A DNA stretch of 64,000 bases from Panopea generosa (taxonomy: Eukaryota > Mollusca > Bivalvia > Adapedonta > Hiatellidae): positions 12,080,482 to 12,144,481 of the forward strand of contig CM055897.1 of assembly GCA_029582155.1 (NCBI GenBank), read 5' to 3'. The position numbers were made by a program, and so were the translations under genes. Under the pieces are notes generated by a model. That model was not told where the DNA came from. It searched no databases and saw only the letters and a program-made list of their open reading frames with translations. Shown here one piece after another: positions 23,280 through 34,334 of the stretch (positions are counted from its first letter, which is position 1; every line of letters starts with the position of its first letter).

Positions 23280-25680
23280 GTTTAAATCATTATTTTTTAT
23301 TGTATTATATATTGACAGTGCTTCTTTTCTGGGTCAGTTTGTGCTAGAGTGCACACAGGGCCAAAATGTTCGCGAGTCAGTGTCCATAATATAAAGATGT
23401 TACGGAAACATAACTTTTTTCTATAACTGGTGAAATTACAATAAAAATATTACGGATGCTCGAGTGCACACGTGGTCAAACGGAGCAATGTTTTGACGAT
23501 TCAATGCCTAATTCCGACGTTAATTATACACATTGCCAGATGAGGAACTCGTCCGAGATATTATGATGATAAGTTTGATAAAGATACAAACACGGTTGCT
23601 ATAGTGAATAGAACATCAAACAAGAGGTTCGAGTGGGACTTCCTCGCTCACCTTATTTCACTTGTTACTTCTTTTCAAATTTTGAATGAACGAAGCATAT
23701 GGCAAACACTTATAAAATACCTTAGAACACCATAAGCTTGCCCAAAGTCAATAAAGAAATATCTGCTTTACTGAAATACCTAGATTTGCGCGAACTTTGA
23801 TATAAACAATTGACTGTATTGAAATGACATTTGCTTTATAACTGTGTTCAATTAGAGATCCGTGCACATAACATCGTCACGGTAATGAATAAAGCTACTC
23901 GTTTACATCAGTATCGATGTAAACTTTTACTTGACGATCGTATTACAACATGATTAACAACTCATCTGGGGTTGAAGGGCGTTACGTTTTTAGGTGTTTA
24001 GAATTTTTGGCAAACTTTATACATTTCTGATAATGGAGAATTATAAAACATCACAATCATTGCTGTGATGATAACCTGCAATGGATTCAGGATTTCATCT
24101 TTGGGTGGGGTGTGCTAGACGGCGGCTATGTTTATATAACACCTGTGTAGGTTTGGTGAGGATCCAATGTATACTGCAAGTGTTAGAGTACACATTACGT
24201 CAAATAACATAATTTTTGGTGATTCTAGGCCCATAACCGCTATCATTATTAATACCATTTGACCATTTCATAATGTATCCCGAGACCGTTTATCATATTA
24301 ACTACTGTGTAAATTTGGTGAAGATCGAATAAAAATGCTGAAGCCAGAGTGCTCACGTCAAATAGTGCAATTTTGATGTACCATGGGATGTAACCCAACA
24401 TTAATTATCGCCAGTTTAAGAACTTCTGTGGAGCGCATAGTCCAGTGGTAGAGCACCGAACCGATGATCGGATGGTCGTGGGTTCGATCCTCCGCCATGA
24501 CTATGTGTGGTGTCCTTGAGCAAGAAACTTTTCCGCATAAACTTAGTACTGGTTCTAACCAGGAAGACTTCGAGCGTGATTTGCCTTAGTTGTAATAACT
24601 TGTTTTACAATCGAAGTAAAATAAATAAGTTTAAACTAAGAACTTCTCCGAGATATTAAGGTTACATAATCACAATGTAAGTTTTGTGAAAATCAAATGA
24701 AAAGTGCGGGTGCTCGAGAGCACACAATCAAAGGTATATGGACGGACGGAGAGATGGACACAGGACAATCAGAGTAGGTCACTTTGAAATTGCTCAAGTG
24801 ATCTAAAAGTCGTTTAAAGCACAAGTGGACCATGTTGGCATTGAATCGTTCACCTGTGGAAAAGGACACAATACCAAAGAAAGCAATTTGTATAGTGCAA
24901 CAGCCACATCCCAGACATTTAAAGATCCAAGCTGTTCAGTTGGTATATAAAATATCAGCCACATGATATCCCAGACATTTAAAGATCCAAGCTGTTCAGT
25001 TAGTATATAAAATATATAACTACTGTGTAAGTTTGGTGAAGATCGAATGAATACCGCATGTACTAGAATGGACACAACGCCAAATATCACAATTTTGGAC
25101 AATTCAAGGAACACAAGATGACATTTATTATATGATTAGTTCAAAAACTATTATTAATGATAATATGGTGGTACATCTACTGTGCAAGTTTGGTGAAGAT
25201 CAAAGGAAACTGTGTGTGGTTCCAAGTCAAAATATCATACTTTTGCCATTTCAAGGGCCATAATCCCAAATAATAATTATCGGATGTGGCCAAAATGCAA
25301 GTGCTAGAGTGCACACACACACATCAAATAATAGAATTAATGATGATTCAAGGCCCATAATTCTAACATAATAAACAGATTTGGCTGGTTCAAATATTTG
25401 TAATATATATCATGGTTATATAACTATGTAAGTTTAGAATGGATCAATTAAAAAAGGCGGGTGCTTAAATGCACAAATTAAATAGTTCAAGAGCTTGTCC
25501 GAACTATGTAAGTTTAGAGAAATGAAAACTGTGGGTTATTGAATGCACACATCGAATAACTATGTAAATTTTAAAAGATTCAAGTTCTATACCCCTGATA
25601 TTACTTATCTTAATTGGCCAGTTCAACAACTTGTCCAAAATGTTATGGTTTATATAACTACATGAAATGCATTTGAGGAC
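23280..25680. repeat. Diverged dispersed/tandem repeat, ~170-220 bp
   Basis: Degenerate copies share GAGATATTATGGTTATAT, ACTGTGTAAGTTTGGTGAAG and GCTAGAGTGCACAC strings in a fixed order (for example near 23340-23470, 24150-24370, 24640-24730, 25020-25110, 25190-25320 and 25400-25560). The same family reappears at 31225-31900, beyond the LINE. No coding content. A SINE is inserted at 24428-24636. Confidence 0.7.
24428..24636 (+). mobile_element. tRNA-derived SINE, full length, perfect TSD
   Basis: The element has a pol III A box (TAGTCCAGTGG, 24438-24448), a B box (GGTTCGATCC, 24481-24490), a body with TGTCCTTGAGCAAG and AGTACTGGTTCTA, and an AT-rich tail (AAAATAAATAAG). It is flanked by perfect 11-bp direct repeats TAAGAACTTCT (24417-24427 and 24637-24647), the mark of LINE-mediated insertion. 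Related copies lie at about 36535, 37457, 53095 and (inverted) 61278. Confidence 0.88.
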
Positions 25681-25681
25681 T

Positions 25682-26265
25682 TAGTAAACATATTGTATGG
25701 TGCGGAGACTTTAATCTTGTTATAAATCCTGAGCTCGACTATCACAATTATAAATTTATCAATAATAAAAAAGCTAGAGAAAAACTGTTAGACATTATAC
25801 AGGAGAAATATTTGATAGACCCATTTTGAGAAACCCATCTTTCAATTAAGACACTCATGGGGGAGACATCAACCATTCCAGCAAGCTAGCCTAGATTTCT
25901 TTCTAATCTCTGAATATTTTTTACATTGTATAGAAAGCTGTACTATAGAAAATTGCTATAGATCCGATCATTCAGCTGTAAAACTTGTTTTATGGTTTAA
26001 TAAATTTGTAAAGGGCAAATCCCTGTGGAAACATAACAATTCTCTACTCAAAGATTTGATATATTTAGAGACCATAAAAGAAAAAAATAAAGAGGTCAAA
26101 CAACAATATGCTCTACTAATTTATAACATAGATAATATTGAGACTATCCCAAACAATGAAATTTAGTTGACAGTTAATGACCAGCTGTTTCTACAACACT
26201 TACGATGAAAATAAGACGGAAGTCTATTTCGTATTCAAGTTATGTAAAAAACAAAGTCAAGATAA
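25682..26265 (+). pseudogene. LINE ORF2 fragment: endonuclease domain, frameshifted
   Basis: Translation shows an APE-type endonuclease remnant: WCGDFN (catalytic-loop motif, near 25698), NPELDYHNYKF, then after a stop and frame change LDFFLISEYF (near 25890) and YRSDHSAVKLVL (SDH motif, near 25963). The layout matches L1/Tx1-like non-LTR retrotransposons. It is 5'-truncated at about 25680, where it meets dispersed repeat, and contains stops. It continues after interruptions as the reverse transcriptase at 27900. Confidence 0.75.
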
Positions 26266-26398
26266 AAATTTCACAACAAATTACCGGCCTTGAAAAAAAT
26301 CTAAATTCAGAAAAAATAATAGAATTGGAAACGCTTCAGTGTCAATTAAAAGCAATAAGAAACAAGAAATGTCACTGGTAAGTGGCACATGAACCCCT

Positions 26399-26427
26399 CC
26401 CCCCCCCCCCCCCCCCCCCAAAAAAAA
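26399..26427. repeat. Homopolymer C21 followed by A8
   Basis: A run of 21 C immediately followed by 8 A, just after the LINE endonuclease remnant. Confidence 0.9.
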
Positions 26428-26529
26428 TGGTCTGTGAAAAATAACAATATATGATATAATAGCTAGCGATGTATCCATGAATATCAAGAGTAATGGACTA
26501 ATGTTTCAGACTAGACATGCAATTTCATT

Positions 26530-27880
26530 TTTTTTTTACATTAAAGCATGACCTTCACCTTGACATCTGATGTAATGGTCTGGGTATTTCAACAGTCAAA
26601 TGCAGGTACAACATTATCATGACATGCTGATCACTTGTGTCAAGCTATTTTAAAATCCCTAAATGTAAGTTACAGATCAATTGTTGATCAATTGATAAAT
26701 TGAGCCAAGTGTTTTTGAAATCCATCCATGTATGATAAAGCTAAAGGACCAACTTGAAATCTTAAACAGATTCAAAGTGTTGTCATACATACTCAAAGTG
26801 TGACCTTGTCTTGGTTTTTACTTACGACACATCATCATGTCATCTTGATAAATTGAGTCAAGTTAAAGACAAAGTCACAGACCAGACACGCAATATCAAA
26901 CAAATTGAAAGTGTGAATTTGACCTTTGAGGAAAGGTTCTGGGTCTTACATGCGCACTTAATTATGTAATGTTTATCAACTGAGCCAAGTGTTTTTAAAA
27001 TATATCCATAGATGATAAAGTTATAGATCGGACAAGAAATCTCACATAGACTGAAAGTGTTGTCAAACAAACTCAAAGTGTGACCTTGACCTTTGAGGTA
27101 TGCATGTGGGTCTTACATGTGACACTTTGTTATGTCATGCTGGTGAATTGAGCCAAGTGTTTTTGAAATTTATCCATAGGTGACAAAGTTTCAGACCAGA
27201 CACGAAATCTCTATCAGACTGAAAATGTCATAAACCAAAGTTAAATTGTGACCTTGACCTTTGAAGTGGGATTCTGGGTGTAACACGCATTTGTATTAAC
27301 AAATCCATCTGTGCAAAGTTACAGGCCAGACACGAAATCTTTAACAGACTGAAAGTGTTGTCAAACAAACTCAAAGTGTGACCTTGACCTTTGAGATATG
27401 GGTATGGGTGTAACTCACGACACGTTGTCATGTTATGTTGATCATTTGTAGCAAGTATTTAAAAAAAAACATCTATACGTGACAAAGTCAAAGACCGGAC
27501 ATGAAATTTCACACAAACTCAAAGTGTTGTCAAACAAACTCAAATTGTGACCTTGACCTTTGAGGTAATGGGTGTGGGTTTTACTCACGACACTTCGTCA
27601 TGTTATGTTGATCATTTGTAGCAAGTATCAACAAAATCCATCTATGCATGACAAAGTTAAAGGCCGGAAACGAAATCTCACACAAACTCAGTGTTGTCAA
27701 ACAAACTCAAATTGTGACCTTGACCTTTGAGGTACGAGTGTGGGTCTTACTTGCAACATGCCGTCATGTTATGTTGATAATTTGTAGCAAGTATCAACAA
27801 AATCCATCTATGCATGACAAAGTTACAGGCCTGAAACGAAATCTCACACAAACTCAAAGTTGTCAAACAAACTCTACAAT
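26530..27880. repeat. ~168-bp tandem repeat inside the LINE
   Basis: About six to seven diverged copies marked by TGTGACCTTGACCTTTGAGG (near 27080, 27249, 27378, 27547 and 27715, with weaker ones upstream), GACAAAGTTACAGACC and TCATGTTATGTTGATCATTT. The spacing is about 168 bp. It sits between the endonuclease and reverse-transcriptase parts of the LINE. A single inverted copy is found in APLF intron 7 (about 53960-54115). Confidence 0.85.
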
Positions 27881-27899
27881 AACCCTATTAAATACTACT

Positions 27900-28509
27900 G
27901 TGTACAAAATGGCTTCAGTCTCAGTAGCCAATAGAATGAAAACTGTACTATGTAACCTTATAAATAGAGATCAAACTGGATTTTTAACTGGTCGTTATAT
28001 AGGTGAATATACAAGATTAACATATGACATAATGCATTATTTAGAGGAAAATCATATACCAGGATTATTGCTCCTTGTTGACTTTGAAAAAGCTTTTGAT
28101 TCCTTATCTTGGTCATTTACACAAAAAGTGTTAAAGTTTTTCTATTTTGGTTTTTATAAAAACTCAGAATTAGCAATTAATCAAGGAGGCAATCTGTCAT
28201 CCTTAATAAACATTGAACGCAGTTGCAGGCAAGGTGATACCCCGTCCCCCTATATATTTATACTCTGTGCAGAAATATTAGCTATTAAAATCAGAAATAA
28301 TAAAATATTAAAGGGATTAAAATAAATAGTACAGAATACAAACTAACACAATTTGTAGATGATACAACTTCCTTTTTAGATGGGTCTGAAACATCACTTA
28401 ATGAAACACTGAGTTAGCTGGATTATTTTGCAAACATTTCAGGATTACAAGTAAATTTTGAAAAAACACAAGTAGTTTGGTTAGGGGCAAAAAAGTACAG
28501 CACTCAATC
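27900..28509 (+). pseudogene. LINE ORF2 fragment: reverse transcriptase, first part
   Basis: Recognisable RT blocks in order: NRDQTGFLTGRYIGE, LLLLVDFEKAFDSLSW (first catalytic Asp region), CRQGDTPSPYIFILCAEILA, and after a stop FVDDTTSFLDG (the YxDD box, here FVDD, near 28351) and LQVNFEKTQVVWLG. These match L1/Tx1-type LINE RTs. The segment between the FDSLSW and CRQGD blocks is shorter and unlike the family. Stops at about 28323 and 28416 make it non-functional. An element at 28510 splits it from its continuation. Confidence 0.85.
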
Positions 28510-29332
28510 AACAAGAGGGCCAAGATAGGCCCTATATCGCTCACCTGACTGACCTTGAGTCACCCAACTTAAGTAGATTATATAATACATGAACACTTAA
28601 AATTCCAGAAAAACAAGATGGGCAAGTAGTTCGAATTTTGATTTGTTTTGAAGATGTAACAGATGCGTAGAGGTTCACCTATGGTAAATGTCAGTGAAAT
28701 TACATCGAAATCAGGTCAATAGATTCTGACAAAAAGGCTTTTGAAGTTTTTACTATAGCTGCCTATATAGTAAACTAGCACCTCCCTGACGGAGGTCATT
28801 TTTTTTAAAAAATCACTACTGCTTGAACAAACTTGGTAAAGGGTCACCCAAGGAACATTTCTGTGAAATTATTTTCAAATCGAGACAGTAGTTTCTGACA
28901 AGAAGATTTTTTAAGTTTTTACTATAGCTTATTAGTAAGCTAACCCCACCCCCTGGCGGCCATGTTTTTTGACAAATCAACATGGCTTGAACAAACTTGG
29001 TAGAGGGTCATCCAAGGAACATTTCTGTGAAATTATTTTAAAATCGAGCCAGTAGTTTCTGACAATAAGATTTTTTAAGTTTTTACTAATTAAACTTGCC
29101 ACGCCCCTTGGCAGGTCATGTTTTTTGACGAATCAAGCTGGCTTGAACAAACTTGGTAGAGGGTCACCCAAGGAACATTTCTGTGAAGTTATATTGAAAT
29201 TGGCCCAGTGGTTTCAGAGGAGAAGTTGTTAGAAGCTAAAAGTTAACGACGGACGACAGATGACGGCCAACCGACGACGGACACCAGGCGATCACAAAAC
29301 TCACCTGTGAGCCTTTGGCTCAGGTGAGCTAA
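28510..29332 (+). mobile_element. Hairpin-ended non-autonomous element, copy A
   Basis: Starts AACAAGAGGGCC with a nearby complementary GGCCCT (small hairpin) and ends with a strong stem (CACCTG.GAGCC-TTT-GGCTCAGGTG) a few bases before CTAA. The interior has three copies of a ~115-130-bp unit (GCTTGAACAAACTTGGTA, AAGGAACATTTCTGTGAA). No TIRs or transposase. It interrupts the LINE reverse transcriptase. A 3' hairpin next to CTRR fits a Helitron-like non-autonomous element, but that class is inference. A second, inverted member lies at 58318-60220. Confidence 0.7.
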
Positions 29333-30695
29333 TAAAAACAAAATGGAAATTAAACTGAGACAAAACTAGATATAAATTGCTAGGGATTAGCTTTGACACA
29401 GATCTATTAAAAATGAATTATTTAAATTACCAGGATAAAATAATTGCTATGAAAAATAAAATAACAAGTTGGCAACGTAGGTACTTGACTCCTATTTGGT
29501 AGAATTACAGTTATTAATTCTCTGCTATTACCTGCCTTTCATTACCTTTTCTGGTCATTACCAAATCCAAAGATAAAGTTATTAAAGAAATTAGCGACAT
29601 TTGTTACAATTTGTTTGGCACGGAAAACCCAGAATCAAACATACTGTATTGTGTAAAGATAGTGTAGATGGTAGTCTGAAAATGACTAATATGTTTGCAT
29701 ATATAACAGCATTAAAATTAACATGGCATAGGAGACTTATTTTAGAAAAAAGCAATTATGCTAGCCTAGCTAAAAACATTTTAGACATAACAAAAGTTTC
29801 TGTCTGTGGAAGTATGTATGTAAAAGAAATATTATCAAGTGTGACAAACACTTTTTGGAAAGATGTTTTAAAATCACATATTGAAATTTTAAAGGCTCAT
29901 CCACCTATTAACTATAAAACATGCTTATCAGCACCAATATTTAACAATGAAGATATAAAAATAGGAAACCAAGCTTATTTTGTAAAAAACTGGTATGAAA
30001 AGGGAATACATTTGATCAACGATAAACAAAATATGGCGGACACTTATATTCTTTTCCAAGAATTAAAAACTATATACAGTATCAATATAAAATTTTCTAC
30101 AATATCACAGTATCAATACTGCAATTCAAAATTTAAAAAAAATGGAAAAAAATAATAAAAGCAAATAATAAGCTTAAAAGTCCGATCATACCTAACCCTA
30201 TCAAAATATACATGAAAAAGAAAAAAGGTATTCAAGATATGTATCTTATATTGAACCATAACAATGAAATTCCTAGTGGAAAAACATCACGGAATAAAAC
30301 ATATAATTTTGACGAAGCAATTTGGAAAACAGTGTTTTCATGGCCATATCTGATAACAAAAAATACAACATTATAGTTGTTTCAATCACGGATCAATCAT
30401 AATATACTGGCAACAAGCAATTTTCTACATAAGATAACTGGATAGTCCACTGTGATCAATTTGCTCATCTACCACCGAAACAATCTATCCTTTATTGTGG
30501 GAATGTAAAGAAACACAAAAAATACTACACATTTTGCAAGACTGGATGTCCATAAAAAATATCCCATCTCCATTAGAACAAAAATCATTTATTTTTGAAA
30601 TGTATAATAAGAATATAAGTAAAATAATCCAGCTCATTCAGTTAGAGACAAAATATTATATATACTACTGCAGATGCTCGAAAAAATAATTAAAA
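29333..30695 (+). pseudogene. LINE ORF2 fragment: thumb and C-terminal part
   Basis: Continues the RT after element copy A: LLGISFDTDLLK, then LLLPAFHYLFWSLPNPK, then a long open piece (29601-30155) starting MLQFVWHGKPRIKHTVLC, and WECKETQKILHILQDWM (near 30496), typical of the C-terminal region of L1/Tx1-like ORF2. Several frameshifts and stops separate the pieces, so the copy is dead. Confidence 0.75.
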
Positions 30696-31195
30696 TTTTA
30701 AAAACACTCCAGCTCAGACTTCAACTTTTATATAAAAAATACAAAGAAATATCTATCACTGAAAACAAATACAATATGTTTTTGAAAACCTGGGAATTGT
30801 TTCATGACATACTTACTTAGTTTTGTATATAAAGACACTTTTGATGAACTTGCATGTTTGAAAACAAAAGCTTCAAGCCACAGAACCCCCTCCCTTATTC
30901 CCCACCCCCCTTTTTCAGTTATCTCCCCTAGATACATTATTGTATAAAGGATAGTAATTACAATATGATATTTACTAGGTTTAACTACCAGTTTAAACAG
31001 TGCATGAAAGCAATGTGTGAATATTGAATGAAAGTGAGAACATATACAATTTCAATCATTACTATTTCTCTTTTATATGTGCACTTATTGTAAGCTGTAT
31101 GAGGGGATGTTCCTCATCGACCCCCCATACAGCATGAGACGGGGAGAATAAATGGGACTCCACTTTGGAGTCTGAAACGAAAAAAAAAAAAAATA
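30696..31195 (+). mobile_element. LINE 3' UTR and poly(A) end
   Basis: After the last ORF2 fragment the sequence runs to a hairpin-like GTATGAGGGGATG ... CCCCCCATAC region, an AATAAA (31149), GGACTCCACTTTGGAGTC and then an A-run at about 31182, followed by (AT)n. This is the expected 3' end of the LINE that begins at 25682. Confidence 0.65.
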
Positions 31196-31224
31196 TATAT
31201 ATATATAATATATATATATATATA

Positions 31225-31900
31225 TAAATAACTACATGTACTGTGTAGGTTTAGTGAGGATCAAACAAAAGTTGCAAGCGCTAGAGAGTGCACAACGTCA
31301 AATAATGTAATTTTTGACAATTCAAGGGCCATAGCTCTAATATTAAATAACCAATCTGGCAAGTTCAGAAGCTTGCATATTTTATGGTTATATAACTACC
31401 ATGTAAGTTTAGCAAGGATCCAATGAATACTGCAAGTTCACAACATTAATTAACTCAAATTACCAATTCAAGGGCAAGAACTCATTCATTAATATCAATT
31501 ATCCAAATTGGCCAGTGCATGAACTTTTCCGAGATATTATGATTATATAACAACTGTATAATTGGTGAAGATTGGATAAAGACTGTGGGTGGCAGAGTTC
31601 ACACATCGAATAATGCACTTTTTTAATATTCAAGGACCATACCTCTTATGTTATGTTACTTATTCAATTTCATAAGTTCAAAAAACTTGTTCTGTGCAAG
31701 TTTGGTGAAAATCAAAACAAAACTTGTTAACTATAGTATACACAACACAAAAAGCTCAATTTTGACAACTCAATAATATATAGCCATAAGTCGTACATAG
31801 ATTTTCAAATTTTGCTAGTTCAATATTATGTTCATATAACTAATGTGTACACAACAAAAAGTTTACGGATGCACAATGGATACAGGGTGAAAAGATTCAT
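31225..31900. repeat. Dispersed repeat, continuation of the 23.3-25.7 kb family
   Basis: Copies of the ACTGTGTAGGTTTAGTGAGG / GCTAGAGAGTGCAC family resume directly after the LINE poly(A) and (AT)n, which suggests the LINE inserted into a longer pre-existing repeat tract. Confidence 0.65.
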
Positions 31901-32259
31901 CATAAGCTGACCTAAAGCTTTACTCAGGAGTGAGCTAAAAAGTTCCCAACTGACACAGAGTGATCACATCACTGGTGGGTTTCAGTCACTAGCCCGATTA
32001 CATTGGATTCTTGAAGACATTATCAAAGTTCTTTACAATATTAAAACTGGTCAGTTAAAAAAAAAGGAAGGTATAATCCAATATACAGCATGTTGGATAT
32101 CAAGTCAACATATATTTTGTTAGATAGCAGTTTCTGCGCTCATTCTGCACATATACTGGTAATTGAGAACAGTTTTATGATATACAACCAAAGGGTTAAG
32201 TATGACAACTATGAATATGCATTATTCAAATTTTATTTGATATCAAATCAATTTGTACA

Positions 32260-32265
32260 TTTATT
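32260..32265 (-). terminator. Candidate polyadenylation signal AATAAA
   Basis: AATAAA on the - strand about 92 bases past the stop of the exon at 32357-32488; a second lies at 32232-32237. Suits a terminal exon. Confidence 0.45.
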
Positions 32266-32356
32266 CTATGCATTGTTTCCGTACAAAAAAAGTCATTGAT
32301 GTTTTACTAAAATGTTCATCACTCTATAAAAGTTGCAACAAGATAATATATTAGAA

Positions 32357-32488
32357 CTACTTCTTAGGGAATGAAAACTTGAAGGTCACTTGTAGTACCA
32401 GAGCTACTCCCAATGCTGAAAGCCCATACATTAAGTAGTTCCTGGCTAATAGGGCTGGGTTCTTTACATGAACAAGGCCGGGCGCATT
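32357..32488 (-). CDS. COX7A-like small mitochondrial protein, last coding exon
   Basis: A GTGTCTTTTCAG acceptor opens a phase-0 exon of 43 codons plus TAG. It starts NAPGLVHVKNPALLARNYL, has a hydrophobic segment (YLMYGLSALGVALVLQV, about residues 18-34) and ends FKFSFPKK. In COX7A, a small subunit of cytochrome c oxidase in the inner mitochondrial membrane, a short lead with a V-x-L/V-K pattern precedes one membrane helix and several members end SFPKK. The match is in pattern and C-terminus, not over long identity, so another small respiratory-chain subunit is possible. Joined to 33832-33942 and 37152-37166, it gives a protein of about 85 aa. Confidence 0.7.
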   Translation of the reverse strand, partial: NAPGLVHVKNPALLARNYLMYGLSALGVALVLQVTFKFSFPKK

Positions 32489-32489
32489 C

Positions 32490-33826
32490 TGAAAAGACAC
32501 AAATCAGCACAATGAGTGGGCTATGTTAATTCCATTTAGCATTTACCTGTTTTGAATGTACAATTACAAAAGTGTCCTTAGTAACTGAAAAATATGAAAT
32601 AACAATAAAAACATTTTTCAAGCACTCAGTTCTAAAAGTATTAATATTTCAAGATTGAATTGTGTTCATATAAAAAAAAATGTAGATGCTGACAGTGTCT
32701 TACAACAAAATTTGCCCAGCCTATTGTTTAAAAGTTTGAATTTATATCTAACAAGATGCCCACCTGCATGGTGTGCACATGGTAAATATTATACACAAAA
32801 GCAGGTTCATGTTTTATAGACTTTGATAGATTTTTCCCCCGGATACAACAGGTGAAATTTGACATGGTTTTGATGTAAAATACATGTAACACAAGACGAG
32901 AGGGTCAAAGACATTTTTTGTTGGTCAATATTTTATGATCCAAACAAGTCAGTGCGCTACTTTTTTCCTGGAAAAAAAATGGAGTGACTATACCCACAGA
33001 GCAGCTAGTTAAAAATACCCATATGTGAATACATTGCTGTTTTATACCTATCAATGGTCATTGATCTAACAATCTACAACTGAAGCAATCGTTCTGTCTA
33101 ACAGTATTAAACATTCAGGGTTTTATATGACAAGCTCTTTTAAAGTGTGGTGACATGATGCCATTTATTCCTTACTTTACACATGCTAAAATGTGTTAAC
33201 TACCGCTACACCAAATAATTGCCGAAACAAATAACCACATGCTAGGATTATTTTAATGGGACTTGTGTGATTCACTTACTAAATGCACTTAAGACACGTA
33301 CAAAGTATTGTCTAATTATTTTATTATAACTGTTAAATCTAAAAACCACAGCATTATTTCTACAAAGACTGCAGTTAGGTGAAACTATGTTGACATATCA
33401 TGCAAATTTATTTCGATGATTTATAATACAAATGTCAGTCAGGGTAAGTGGTTTCAAACAGCAATGTAAATTACGTTATTAGGACGCAAGTTAGTTATGG
33501 TTTAAACATGAAGAGTCATTGCAATATAGACATTTCGGAGATCTAATTTAATTTTTCTTAAATAGTTAAACCGTGAATTCCTTCAACCAGACCCTGCGAT
33601 CAGGCCTAATTTTAAAATCTGTGGATTATAAACAGTATTGGAAGGCAATGTTTGAAAGAGTTGTACAGCACTCCATACGGAAATAAAAACAGTAACTAAA
33701 CTGCCAAATGTGGATTATCTCCATGACATGTTTGAACATCACTTGAATCATAATAGGTAAGTACAACCAAAACAAAACTGTTGATCATTTATAAATAACT
33801 ACAGGTTCAAATCTGAATTAAAGTAT
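32490..33826 (-). other. Intron 2 of the COX7A-like gene
   Basis: AT-rich intron without recognised repeats or genes. GT-AG boundaries: donor GTAAGA just below 33832 and acceptor TTTTCAG just above 32488, on the - strand. Confidence 0.6.
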
Positions 33827-33831
33827 CTTAC

Positions 33832-33942
33832 CCCAAAAAAATGCTTTTTGCTAAGTAAAGCTTTGTAGCCTTGGTCCATAGGTTGTGTCGGGCAGCCTGG
33901 ATCTTTAAGGCTGGACATACGTCTCACAAACGTCCGAGTCAC
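33832..33942 (-). CDS. COX7A-like small mitochondrial protein, middle exon
   Basis: A 111-bp, 37-codon exon bounded by CTATTGCAG and GTAAGA, phase 0 at both ends. It starts VTRTFVRRMSSLKD, which completes a mitochondrial presequence with the five residues of exon 1 (basic and hydroxylated residues, no acidic ones before position 20). It continues GCPTQPMDQGYKALL and ends SKKHFFG. The phase-0 donor can join the exon at 32357-32488 or, in principle, the one at 21130-21258. Confidence 0.75.
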
Positions 33943-34258
33943 CTGCAATAGAATAAGATGTTATGTTCCTTTTAATAAAAGGTTGTATCCATATTCCAAT
34001 TTGAAAAGGTAATAAAAAGATTATGTAAAGCATGACTATGAAAATATACTCAAATGTAAAAGAAAGTGTGTACATTTATATCTTTGATTTTTCAGAAAAT
34101 CCACTGATGGAATACTATCATGTGTGGTATCAATTTTAAGCTTATTCAATTATTTTTCTTACCAATATGTTTATTTTATTGTTTTGAATTTGGATAAAAC
34201 GTATGATGTGTCTACGTGGATAAGGGGTCAAAATAAAAATTAAACAAATAGCCAAAGG

Positions 34259-34334
34259 GATGTCTTCTTGCGTAGTCACCTCTGCCCAACATCATTAAGG
34301 CATCAATACGCTGACGTTCTGATAGTCGTGGCAT
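34259..34334 (-). pseudogene. Transposase N-terminal fragment (Tc1/mariner-like)
   Basis: The - strand reads MPRLSERQRIDALMMLGRGD, then loses similarity. This resembles the first helix of the N-terminal DNA-binding domain of Tc1/IS630-type transposases (S/T-x-x-x-R-x-x-I-x-x-L pattern). Only about 25 codons remain, in a host intron. Confidence 0.45.

Noticed and set aside
24428..24500. tRNA gene
   Set aside because: A and B boxes are present, but the fold is not a proper tRNA and the sequence continues into a SINE body with an AT-rich tail and target duplications. The B-box strings near 7590, 16376 and 18893 are similarly unsupported as tRNAs.
27648..27900. First part of the open frame running into the reverse transcriptase
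   Set aside because: The codons before about 27900 come from the ~168-bp tandem repeat; only the part from about 27903 on is RT-like.
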